Position numbers and translations under genes: made by a program
DNA from: Streptomyces sp. A0642
Lineage (GTDB): Bacteria; Actinomycetota; Actinomycetes; Streptomycetales; Streptomycetaceae
NCBI RefSeq assembly: GCF_004795105.1
Contig: NZ_SSBL01000019.1
Coordinates: forward strand, 62,001-126,000
Direction: 5' to 3'
DNA length: 64,000 nt
Shown: positions 40,714-48,132 of the stretch, piece by piece
How the letters are laid out: every line of letters starts with the position of its first letter
How positions within the stretch are numbered: the first letter of the stretch is position 1
Notes under the pieces: generated by a model
Told to the model about the DNA's origin: nothing
The model's database searches: none
What the model saw: only the letters and a program-made list of their open reading frames with translations

Positions 40714-41259
40714 GTGAACATCGCCGTCCAGATCGAGGAAGTCACCCTCGCCACCGTCGTTGCCGAGGCTCTGACCTACGACTCGGATGAGGGTGAGATG
40801 GTGCCGACCGGTGAGGACATCACCGTCGGCTGCCTCGTTGCCCAGGAGATCGTCAAGAGGGTCGTCAAGGACGACCAGTACCCCCGCCTTCGCGAGCAAG
40901 TCACGCAGCTGCGGGCCGGGCTGATCCGCGAGAAGCTCGGCCCGATGATCGACGAGGCGCTGCAGGGCAAGCTTCGCAAGACGAACAACTACGGCGAGGC
41001 AGTGGGACCGGAAATCACCTTCCGGGAGATGGTCGTCGAGGAGGTCCGCAAGGCCCTCAACGAGTCGCCGAACAACTACGGCAGCCAGAAGGGCACCACC
41101 CTGCAGATCGCGGTGCGGGCCGAGGTGAAGAAGGCCGCAGCCTCCGCCGTCGCCGAGCAACTCGCCAGCATGGGCGATCTGATTCGCCAGCAGGTGAACG
41201 AGGCAATGAGCGAGGAGGCCATCGCGGCCGCCATCGCCAGCGTGTCCCGTCAGCCGTAG
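40714..41259 (+). CDS. Hypothetical helical protein
   Basis: A 181-residue protein from a GTG after AGGAG. Almost wholly helical, with IVKRVVKDDQYPRLREQVTQ and an Ala-rich C-terminus. The 160 bp upstream contain TAGGGT (possible -10) and two CCCGCCA leader motifs. No known family. Confidence 0.7.
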   Translation: MNIAVQIEEVTLATVVAEALTYDSDEGEMVPTGEDITVGCLVAQEIVKRVVKDDQYPRLREQVTQLRAGLIREKLGPMIDEALQGKLRKTNNYGEAVGPEITFREMVVEEVRKALNESPNNYGSQKGTTLQIAVRAEVKKAAASAVAEQLASMGDLIRQQVNEAMSEEAIAAAIASVSRQP

Positions 41260-41268
41260 CCGCTGCAG

Positions 41269-41301
41269 GCCGGGCGGCCGGATTGCCCCCGGCCGCCCGG
41301 C
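41269..41301 (+). terminator. Intrinsic terminator, 13-bp stem
   Basis: GCCGGGCGGCCGG at 41269-41281 pairs with 41289-41301, followed by TTCCGTTCTTT. It lies ten bases past the stop codon. Confidence 0.82.
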
Positions 41302-41335
41302 TTCCGTTCTTTGACCCGCCACGAAGGAAATCACC

Positions 41336-41815
41336 GTGAACGCTGCTGCATCCTCCCGCCCTGCCCTGATCGCCGCGCTCGGCGCCGTCACGGCCTCCCT
41401 GGTCCTGGGCGCCGCCAGCCCGGCCGAGGCCGCCACGCTCAAGCAGAAGGCCCTGAACGTCGCGAAGGCGCAGAAGGGCGACCGCTACCAGAGGGGCGCT
41501 GCGGGCCCGAGCCGCTTCGACTGCTCTGGCCTGACGTTCTACTCGTTCGGCAAGGCGGGGAAGAAGATCCCCCGCACCGCGCAGGGCCAGTACAACAAGT
41601 CCAAACACGTCAGCCCCAGCCGCCGCAAGGCGGGGGACCTGGTGTTCATCGGCCGCACGTCCGGAAAGATCTACCACGTCGGGATCTACGCCGGGTACTG
41701 GTCCGGCAAGGGCTGGATGTGGGACTCGCCCAAGCCCGGCCGGACGGTCGGCCTGCACCCGATCAAGAACTACACCGACGGCAGCCCCCGCGCCTTCTAC
41801 GGCGAGGTGAAGTGA
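41336..41815 (+). CDS. Secreted NlpC/P60 peptidoglycan peptidase
   Basis: A 159-residue precursor: signal peptide of about 32 residues ending SPAEA, then a minimal NlpC/P60 domain. Catalytic C63 lies in RFDCSGLTFYSF and H114 in YHVGIYAG. Such enzymes cut gamma-D-Glu/diaminopimelate or related cell-wall peptide bonds. The GTG follows GAAGGAAA in a TTGACCCGCCACGAAGG leader. In a phage it might remodel the wall during entry, exit or superinfection exclusion (inference). It shares TGATG with the next gene. Confidence 0.9.
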   Translation: MNAAASSRPALIAALGAVTASLVLGAASPAEAATLKQKALNVAKAQKGDRYQRGAAGPSRFDCSGLTFYSFGKAGKKIPRTAQGQYNKSKHVSPSRRKAGDLVFIGRTSGKIYHVGIYAGYWSGKGWMWDSPKPGRTVGLHPIKNYTDGSPRAFYGEVK

Positions 41816-42264
41816 TGCCTGCCCTCAAGGCGGCGCGGCCGCTGGAGCGCCGGGCGCTGGCGACGGCCGACGCGTACCTGAGGCTGAACACCACCACAGG
41901 GGCCGCCGACGCCGTCAACGGCCAGCAGGTCGACTTCGCGCTCGTCGACCTCCACCGCGACGACGACGTGCGCCCTGGCCGGGGCGGCCGCTACCAGGTC
42001 GTCACCGCCGAAGGCCACATGGTGCGCTACGCGCCGATCGCTCAGGGCCGGACCGAGTACGTGGGCTGGTACGAGCACGCCACGCACCCCGACGGCCGCA
42101 CCACGCGCAAGCACGCTCCGGTGACGGGCAAGCAGCTCCACAAGGCCGTCGTGCGCGGTGACGGTATCCATCTCCTGGCGGACGGCACGATTGTCCGCCT
42201 GGCCCGGGGCCGGTGCGCGGAGACGTGGACTCCGCTGCCGGACACCCCTTCCGAGAGCTACTGA
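41815..42264 (+). CDS. Hypothetical protein coupled to the peptidase
   Basis: A 149-residue, beta-rich protein without signal peptide. LLADGTIVRLARGRC and similar segments suggest a small beta sandwich. No known family. Its start shares one base with the peptidase stop. Confidence 0.66.
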   Translation: MPALKAARPLERRALATADAYLRLNTTTGAADAVNGQQVDFALVDLHRDDDVRPGRGGRYQVVTAEGHMVRYAPIAQGRTEYVGWYEHATHPDGRTTRKHAPVTGKQLHKAVVRGDGIHLLADGTIVRLARGRCAETWTPLPDTPSESY

Positions 42265-42289
42265 ACGAGCAGCTGACCGGGAGTGGTAG

Positions 42290-42326
42290 ACCGGGGCAGG
42301 CGCGGAGTTGCCGCGCCTGCCCCGGT
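42290..42326 (+). terminator. Intrinsic terminator, 16-bp stem
   Basis: ACCGGGGCAGGCGCGG at 42290-42305 pairs with 42311-42326 around a 5-nt loop; TTCGTTG follows. Confidence 0.82.
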
Positions 42327-42361
42327 TCGTTGTCGAGACGCAAGGAGTGGGAGAGAAGCTG

Positions 42362-42778
42362 ATGAGTGCGGTTGATCTGTATCTGGTGACGTACGGGAAC
42401 GGACACACGGTCGTGATGGACGGGGCGGACGCCCGAGAGCGCGCGGAGTTCAGCGTGAGTCGCGGCCTGAGCACGCGCGAGGACCGTGAGGGCGGAGTGT
42501 TCGTCGTGACGCCGGTGGATGACCCGAGGCCGATCATGTATGAGCCGGTCACGCTGGAGGCGCCGAAGGTGCTGAAGTTCCGTGAGCGGCTGACACTCAA
42601 CGGGACGGACTGGGAGGCAACCGGGACGGTGTCGTCGAGCCAGGCCGCGCGGATGTGCGCCCGGACGGTGAACCGGGGCGGACGGCTGGTGTATCTGGCC
42701 AGCGGTGCGATGACGGTGATACAGGAGCGTCGGCAGTACCTGCGCTACGAGCCTGTTCAGGAAGCGCGCAGGCGATGA
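42362..42778 (+). CDS. Hypothetical protein
   Basis: A 138-residue protein from an ATG after GGAGAGAAG. The first half resembles a beta domain (LYLVTYGNGHTVVMDGA); ends basic. No known family. Confidence 0.66.
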   Translation: MSAVDLYLVTYGNGHTVVMDGADARERAEFSVSRGLSTREDREGGVFVVTPVDDPRPIMYEPVTLEAPKVLKFRERLTLNGTDWEATGTVSSSQAARMCARTVNRGGRLVYLASGAMTVIQERRQYLRYEPVQEARRR

Positions 42779-42833
42779 CGTTGCCGAGCGCGCCGTAGAG
42801 TCGGTGACCTGGATCGAGGGAGAGCAGGACCAA

Positions 42834-43433
42834 GTGCAGGACCGTATGGATGCGTGGATGAATGAGAACCGGCCGCTTCGGGACCCGGACTATGCGCGGA
42901 TCGCTGAGGCGACGAAACTTCTCGATTCCGAGCTGGCGGCGGGCGGGACGCCGGAGCAGTCGTACGACCGGCGCGTCGTCATGGACGTGCTGACGGTGTA
43001 CGCGGCGCGGCGCGCGGAGCAGACGTCGGCCGAGAACCCCAAGGAGACTCCCGGCGCCTTGGACCTGTTCACACTGCTGCTCAATGTTGCGTTCGAGGGG
43101 TTCGCCTACGGGGTGCTGTTCGTCCAGAGCCGCGCCAAGGTGCGTGAGGCGCTGCTGGACAGGCTGACGCTGGCCGATGTCGGGCATGCACTGCAGACGC
43201 ATCTGTCCGACCAGCAGGCCATGGAAGGCTTCTACGCGTCTCTGGTGTCGCTGAAGTCCTTGCAGTTCGTTTCGTTCGTGCGGGCGCAGAACTATGCCGT
43301 CCGGCTGAGGGTGAAGGCTCTGCCGCATCAGCGGGTGAAGGAGAGCCAGGCGGCGCTGTGGATGGACATGTTTCTCCTGGGTGCGGTGTTCGAGGAGCTC
43401 GGCGGGCACCGGGAGGGGCCGGAGTCTGTGTAG
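42834..43433 (+). CDS. Hypothetical helical protein
   Basis: A 199-residue helical protein with LLLNVAFEGFAYGVLFVQ as a hydrophobic segment, possibly buried or peripheral to membranes. The GTG start follows GGGAGAGCAGGA; a TAGAGT (-10-like) hexamer lies about 35 bp upstream, so this is probably its own transcript. An earlier in-frame GTG overlaps that promoter and is less likely. Confidence 0.64.
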   Translation: MQDRMDAWMNENRPLRDPDYARIAEATKLLDSELAAGGTPEQSYDRRVVMDVLTVYAARRAEQTSAENPKETPGALDLFTLLLNVAFEGFAYGVLFVQSRAKVREALLDRLTLADVGHALQTHLSDQQAMEGFYASLVSLKSLQFVSFVRAQNYAVRLRVKALPHQRVKESQAALWMDMFLLGAVFEELGGHREGPESV

Positions 43434-43447
43434 CGGCGCGGATCATG

Positions 43448-43481
43448 CTGCGCCCTGTGACCTTTCGGTTACGGGGCGCAG
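43448..43481 (+). terminator. Hairpin, 15-bp stem with two G·U pairs
   Basis: CTGCGCCCTGTGACC at 43448-43462 pairs with 43467-43481 around TTTC, starting 15 bases after the stop codon. Confidence 0.75.
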
Positions 43482-43495
43482 CTGCGTTTCCCCTG

Positions 43496-43518
43496 GTGAC
43501 ACGCCGTGTCACTTTTTT
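43496..43518 (+). terminator. Second intrinsic terminator with T-run
   Basis: GTGACAC and GTGTCAC (7 bp, 3-nt loop) are followed by six T residues. With the hairpin just upstream it forms a tandem terminator. Confidence 0.78.
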
Positions 43519-43626
43519 GCATATGCCTGGGCAGGGGGTCCGCCAGGTGTAGAGTGAGGCGCGCAGAACCCGCCAAGTCTGCTGAAACACCCACCACTTG
43601 CTGTCTCCACCCGCCAGGAGATCCTC

Positions 43627-43893
43627 ATGCCCTCGCACGTCGTGCTGTCCTGCGAGAAAGACCGCCCCATCCAGCCTCTGGACGACTCGTACACCGTCGA
43701 CTTCGCGCTGGCGGCGGAGCTTCTCGGGTACACGCAGGAGCAGGTCCGAAAGCTGGCGAAGGTCTCTCAGAAGCACGCGCAGCAGGGCGTGTTCTGGCCG
43801 CTGAAGGTCATTTCGAACGGGCACGGCCTCACGCTGCAGTCCGTCCTCGCCTACCGCCGTGAGACGCGGCTGAAGGCCCTCCCCGCCGCCTGA
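43627..43893 (+). CDS. Small HTH protein, possible excisionase-like factor
   Basis: An 88-residue protein from an ATG after CAGGAGA. VDFALAAELLGYTQEQVRKLAKV follows the helix-turn-helix pattern of MerR/excisionase-like small proteins; HGLTLQSVLAYRRETR could be the wing region. Role unproven. A TAGAGT promoter hexamer lies near 43551. Confidence 0.55.
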   Translation: MPSHVVLSCEKDRPIQPLDDSYTVDFALAAELLGYTQEQVRKLAKVSQKHAQQGVFWPLKVISNGHGLTLQSVLAYRRETRLKALPAA

Positions 43894-43914
43894 CTGAAAG
43901 GGGGGCAGCCCGCC

Positions 43915-44436
43915 ATGCCCCAAGCAAATCTGCACGCCGTCCGAGACAACCTGGCCCTGAAGAAGAGCCAGGAAGCCCGGCTCGTGACGTTCCTCGCTCT
44001 GGACGACATCCTGGGCCGCAACCGCCCGCGCTGGCAGTGGACCCACCCGCAGCTGGCCGAGCAGCTGGACACCGACCCGGTGTACGTGCGACTCCTTCAG
44101 AGCTACCTGGAGTACCGCCGGACGCGGAAGACCAGCTCCGTGCGCGGTATTCGTCTGCACGAGTACGGCGCCCAGATCTACGACGTCAAGAGCGGCATGC
44201 CGTTGGACCTGGTCGCCTTCGCCGACGTCAGGAACCTGAGCAACGCCGCGAAGCACGCCGCGCTGCTGCGTGAAGCCGCCGACCGTACGATCCTCGCCGA
44301 TCCGGACGTCGCCGCCGAGGCCGAGGCGGCCATCGCCCGCGCCTGTATGACCTCCTCGTGGGAGGCCCTGTCCCAGATCTACTTCGACCAGCGCGCCGCC
44401 CGCACCCAGCGTCGCAATAAGGGGATTGCCGCATGA
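43915..44436 (+). CDS. Putative DNA-binding protein
   Basis: A 173-residue protein following AAAGGGGGG. HPQLAEQLDTDPVYVRLLQSYL has helix-turn-helix spacing; the rest is helical, ending with a basic RAARTQRRNKG tail. Likely regulator or structural DNA binder; could govern the promoter cassettes (speculative). Coupled by ATGA to the next gene. Confidence 0.62.
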   Translation: MPQANLHAVRDNLALKKSQEARLVTFLALDDILGRNRPRWQWTHPQLAEQLDTDPVYVRLLQSYLEYRRTRKTSSVRGIRLHEYGAQIYDVKSGMPLDLVAFADVRNLSNAAKHAALLREAADRTILADPDVAAEAEAAIARACMTSSWEALSQIYFDQRAARTQRRNKGIAA

Positions 44437-45023
44437 CTTTCGACCAGACGCCACTGCAGCGGGTCACCCTGACGTTCCTGCCGCACGGGGGGTACCCGCA
44501 GGAGCGGACCTTCGATCACATCACCCCCGACGACCTGGTGTTCGTGGTGGCGGCACTCCACGCCCGCAAGCGCCGGGCGCTGACCGGGCGTGGCGAGGTG
44601 CAGGAGATGCTGGCCACCGCGTCCCGGAGCCAGCTCGAATGGCATGAGGAGCAGCTGCGGACCGCGCTGGACGAGGGAATGGGCGCCTGGAGGCACTTCG
44701 TGCCCCGCTGGATCCGGCTGCGGATCCTGGAGCGGCTCGTCGAGCAGTACTACGTGTCGACGGCCGCGTGGGGGGCCGAGATGGGCGACCTGTACGAGCG
44801 GGTCGACGCGCTTCAGAGGACCGTCACGCGCGGCCGGGTCAGCAAGCGGGTGGCCGAGCCCATGGTGCTGTGCGCGGGCCCGGAGTGCAGCTCCAGCATC
44901 CCCTTGAGGGATCTGGGTAATCCGCCCGAGGGGTGGGCCAAGGACGCTTCGGGGAACCCGCGCTGCGCGGATCACCCCGTGACCTCCGCCTCGTCTGCGG
45001 TGTTGGTGAAGGTGGCTTCGTGA
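44433..45023 (+). CDS. Hypothetical protein with Cys-rich C-terminus
   Basis: A 196-residue helical protein with CAGPECSSSIPLRDLGNPPEGW and CADHP at the end, arranged as a metal site. No known family. Coupled by GTGA to the membrane protein that follows. Confidence 0.68.
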   Translation: MTFDQTPLQRVTLTFLPHGGYPQERTFDHITPDDLVFVVAALHARKRRALTGRGEVQEMLATASRSQLEWHEEQLRTALDEGMGAWRHFVPRWIRLRILERLVEQYYVSTAAWGAEMGDLYERVDALQRTVTRGRVSKRVAEPMVLCAGPECSSSIPLRDLGNPPEGWAKDASGNPRCADHPVTSASSAVLVKVAS

Positions 45024-45199
45024 TAGCCAAGTTCCTGCTCGGGGCGGCCATAGGCGTGTTCGCGGGGGTCGCAACGCACACCGGGTGGCACGATGCCGCA
45101 CTGTCGGTGTTCATCGGCTCCTTCGTCACCATATCGGTGTGGTTCATCCACCGGATCGACCGCGCTCTGAACTTCATTTTCGGAGTGTTCGATGACTAA
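45020..45199 (+). CDS. Small two-TM membrane protein, possible holin
   Basis: A 59-residue protein from a GTG. FLLGAAIGVFAGVATHTGW and AALSVFIGSFVTISVWFIHR are two membrane segments. Size suits holins, but no peptidoglycan hydrolase is adjacent, so this is tentative. It overlaps the following gene by 8 bp. Confidence 0.6.
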   Translation: MIAKFLLGAAIGVFAGVATHTGWHDAALSVFIGSFVTISVWFIHRIDRALNFIFGVFDD

Positions 45200-45650
45200 G
45201 CCCAAGCCTTCAGACAAGGGGACCTGCCAGGTCTGCGGGACCGAGAAGCAGGTGAATAAGGACGGCACCTTGCGCCATCACAACGGGCCCTCGAAGAATT
45301 ACGGGATCAAGCGGTGTGACGGCGCTGGGGAGCTGCCGCTGGAGACGCTCCCGGTGACTGCCGACACGCTGGAGACCATCGTGCGCGGTGTCGCCCGGCA
45401 GGCCGTGGAACTGCAAAAGCACCAGCAGGTCACGTTCCTCGCCAGCCAGCTCGTGCGACGGCTTGCACCGCGCTTGCGTGAGCTGCAGGGCGAGAACGCG
45501 ATGCTCCGGGACGCCGTGATCGGTGCAAAGGAGCTCGTGTTCGAAGAAGAACCCAACGACCGCAGACGGCAGTACGCAGAGGAAGCTCTCCACGGCCTGG
45601 CCGAGGACCTGCTTCGGCGGCACCCGCATCTGCGCAGGCCGTCAGCGTGA
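45192..45650 (+). CDS. Hypothetical protein with N-terminal zinc knuckle
   Basis: A 152-residue protein: CQVCGTEKQVNKDGTLRHH and RCDGAG form a small zinc module common in actinophage proteins, followed by a helical region to the end. No known function. Starts within the previous gene. Confidence 0.7.
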   Translation: MTKPKPSDKGTCQVCGTEKQVNKDGTLRHHNGPSKNYGIKRCDGAGELPLETLPVTADTLETIVRGVARQAVELQKHQQVTFLASQLVRRLAPRLRELQGENAMLRDAVIGAKELVFEEEPNDRRRQYAEEALHGLAEDLLRRHPHLRRPSA

Positions 45651-45701
45651 CTGTCTGGGGGCCGGTCGCGGGCGGCAAGAGGTGGAGAAGGGAGCCACCT
45701 C

Positions 45702-46247
45702 ATGCTGCTGGCCGACCACCAGATCGTCGATCGGGTCGAGTCCGGAGATTTGACGATCTCGCCGTTCGACCCCGTACGAGTACAGCCCGCCTCGGTGGAC
45801 CTGCTGCTCGATCACTACCTGCGTATCCCAGCCCGTCCGGGCGCCGAGATCGACGTCGCGCGGGTCTGGGCCGGGCACACCACGCTCACGGAGATCGACG
45901 AGGGCGGCTGGTTGATGCAGCCCGGCGACTTCGTGCTTGCGAGCACCGTCGAGCGGATCGCGCTGCCGGACGATCTCGCCGGGCGGGTCGAGGGGAAGTC
46001 GTCCCTGGGGCGGTTGGGCCTGGCCGTGCACGTGACGGCCGGGTTCATCGATCCGGGGTTCGCCGGTCAGATCACGCTGGAGATCGCGAACCTGTCGCCG
46101 TGGCCGATCCGGTTGCGGCGACAGATGCCGATTGCCCAGCTCGGACTCATCCCGATGGCTTCAGTTCCACACCGCCTGTATGGGCGGGCGGGCAACCACT
46201 ACCAGGGCCAGTTCGGCCCTACCGAATCCCGCTACGAATTGCGGTGA
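45702..46247 (+). CDS. dcd: dCTP deaminase / dUTPase family enzyme
   Basis: A 181-residue trimeric-type nucleotide hydrolase. Motifs: VQPASVDLLL near the start, EGKSSLGRLG (residues 98-106), then LAVHVTAGFIDPGFAGQITLEI with catalytic Glu at 127, and C-terminal GNHYQGQFGPT. dCTP deaminases convert dCTP to dUTP, the bifunctional type directly to dUMP. Length is typical. Phages carry it to supply dTMP precursors. I cannot tell the mono- from the bifunctional form by eye. Confidence 0.93.
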   Translation: MLLADHQIVDRVESGDLTISPFDPVRVQPASVDLLLDHYLRIPARPGAEIDVARVWAGHTTLTEIDEGGWLMQPGDFVLASTVERIALPDDLAGRVEGKSSLGRLGLAVHVTAGFIDPGFAGQITLEIANLSPWPIRLRRQMPIAQLGLIPMASVPHRLYGRAGNHYQGQFGPTESRYELR

Positions 46248-46320
46248 TTCCCCGACTTTGGCGGTGGTTGTCAGTGCCCCTCGACACAATGCAATCACCG
46301 CCACAGCACAGGAGAACACC

Positions 46321-48063
46321 ATGGCGAAGCGTAAGAACATCTTCCTGCCCCGCCCGAACACGATCTGGCATACCTCCGGCCGGTCCCCGGAGTCAGATCT
46401 CTCCGAACTCGTCGGGGAACACCTGGCGCAACTCGCGAAAACGGGGGTCATCCAGACCCACCGGCGTCACGCAGGGGACGTGCGTGAGGGTTTGAGGGTC
46501 AGCTCCTTCGACGCCGGGTGGCGTACGGATGACGGTGCGAGGGTCTCAGCGCGGTTGAACCTGTTCCGCGAGACGCCGCCGGTGGAGCTTCTTTCTGTTC
46601 TGCAGGGGCGGGGCCGAAGTTCATGGACGGTCACGGCCGAGGCGGACCGCCCCTGGAACATGGCCTGGGAGTCACCCGCCCGGATGTTCTTCCCTGCCGA
46701 CAGGGAACAGTTGTGGGCTCGGGACTATTTCGCTGGCGCGCTGCGGCTGGGCATGGCGTCGGCGCTGGTGAATGATCTGGTCCACGCACTGCCAGAGATA
46801 CTGTCTTGCCTTGCCGTTGAGGGGCCCTGGTACACGGTGGTCATCACCCATGACAAGCACGCACGGGTGGACCATAAGGGGCTGGACCTGGTGCCGATGC
46901 TCCCGGACAGCTTCTACGGAAGCGTGGTGGAGATCAGGGCACAGGGCAGCCAGGACCGGATCTTCAACGATGTGCTGGCCGCACACAACGTGTCGCTGCC
47001 CTCCGGGGGCGCCGTCATTCTGCCGACCAACCCCCGTAAAGAGGGGTGGCGGCGCGAGGACTACGTGGTGTATCCGCGTGGCGGGGACTTCGAGTCCACG
47101 CTGAAGAAGACCGCGCAGCTGGTAGAGCGGTATGCGCAGGAGCCGTCGCACTTCAACGGCTTGATGCGGGACTGCGTCGATGACCTTCACTACGACTGGG
47201 TTCTGCCGCAGGTCGAACTGGCCCCCGATCAGATCCTGGCCCAGAAGGCGGAGGTCGAGGAGAGCGCGGCCCGGCTGCGTCAGGAGCTGGAGGATGCGCG
47301 CCGGAAGCTGCATGCGGAGGCCGAGGCCCGCAAGGAGGCGGAGAAGAGCGCTACCGTATTGCGGAACTCGGTTGCCAGGCTGGAGCGGGAGATGCGTGAG
47401 CACCCTCTCGCAGATCAGGCACGGGCAGCGGAGGAGCGCCTGGCGGAGATTTCCGCCCACTGGGAGGAAGGGCAGCTCCTCCTCGACGATCAGACATCTC
47501 AGATCGCGTGGCTGCGACGTCAGCTCGCCCAGGTTCCCGGCCGTACGTACGACGAGCCGGTGCCGGAACCGGCGGCCGGACCCGAGTCGTGGGACGAGCT
47601 CGTCGAGTTCACCGAGGAGCTGATGCCGCATGTGCGGATCGGAGACGTGTCGAAGCCGCTGAGGGAGCTGCGTGGCCACAAAAAGGAGAAGCAGTGGCTG
47701 CGCAAGACGTGGGAGTCCCTGGAGGCCCTGGAGGCGTACGCGGAGGCGAAAAAGAAGCTCGGGGCGGACGTGCTGCCGCACTTCACGCAGTACCTGAACT
47801 GGCCGGAGGCACCGGTACTGGTGTCCAAGCAGCTCTACTGTGCGTCGGATTTGCGGAGCGATGGGAGTGACTCGAAGGTCCGCAAGACGCGCCTCTTCCA
47901 CGTGCCTGGGCAGGGACAGGTATTCATGGGTGAGCACTTCCGGATCGGTGGGGTAGTTCCACCCGCGCCCCGGATGCATGTCCATGACGACACAGCCGGG
48001 CCGAGCGGTCTGATCCACGTCGGGTACATCGGCCCGCACCTCCCCAACAAATTGGGCCGCTGA
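46321..48063 (+). CDS. Coiled-coil protein with conserved GYIGPHL C-terminus
   Basis: A 580-residue protein. The N-terminal 290 residues form an alpha/beta domain with a WYTVVITHDKHARV strand; residues 305-410 are a long coiled coil (ARLRQELEDARRKLHAEAEA); the last 125 residues end RMHVHDDTAGPSGLIHVGYI and GPHLPN. That ending resembles a C-terminal module seen in actinobacterial proteins near mobile or defence genes; I know no proven function. ATG follows AGGAGA. Confidence 0.75.
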   Translation: MAKRKNIFLPRPNTIWHTSGRSPESDLSELVGEHLAQLAKTGVIQTHRRHAGDVREGLRVSSFDAGWRTDDGARVSARLNLFRETPPVELLSVLQGRGRSSWTVTAEADRPWNMAWESPARMFFPADREQLWARDYFAGALRLGMASALVNDLVHALPEILSCLAVEGPWYTVVITHDKHARVDHKGLDLVPMLPDSFYGSVVEIRAQGSQDRIFNDVLAAHNVSLPSGGAVILPTNPRKEGWRREDYVVYPRGGDFESTLKKTAQLVERYAQEPSHFNGLMRDCVDDLHYDWVLPQVELAPDQILAQKAEVEESAARLRQELEDARRKLHAEAEARKEAEKSATVLRNSVARLEREMREHPLADQARAAEERLAEISAHWEEGQLLLDDQTSQIAWLRRQLAQVPGRTYDEPVPEPAAGPESWDELVEFTEELMPHVRIGDVSKPLRELRGHKKEKQWLRKTWESLEALEAYAEAKKKLGADVLPHFTQYLNWPEAPVLVSKQLYCASDLRSDGSDSKVRKTRLFHVPGQGQVFMGEHFRIGGVVPPAPRMHVHDDTAGPSGLIHVGYIGPHLPNKLGR

Positions 48064-48088
48064 CCGGCTGCAGCCCGGTTGCTGTCTC

Positions 48089-48132
48089 ACCCCTCCTGAC
48101 GCCCTGACAAGGGGCGGAAGGAGGGGTTTTTT
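48089..48132 (+). promoter_or_regulatory. Hairpin that includes the ribosome site of the next gene
   Basis: ACCCCTCC (48089-48096) pairs with GGAGGGGT (48120-48127), with an inner CGCCC/GGGCG stem, and TTTTTT follows. The 3' arm is also the Shine-Dalgarno site (AAGGAGGGG) of the gene whose GTG comes right after the T-run. It may act as a terminator, or as a switch hiding that site. Confidence 0.7.

Noticed and set aside
45020..45199. Firm assignment as the holin
   Set aside because: Two membrane segments fit, but the endolysin is 14 kb away and other small membrane proteins (51880, 59909) are equally likely.
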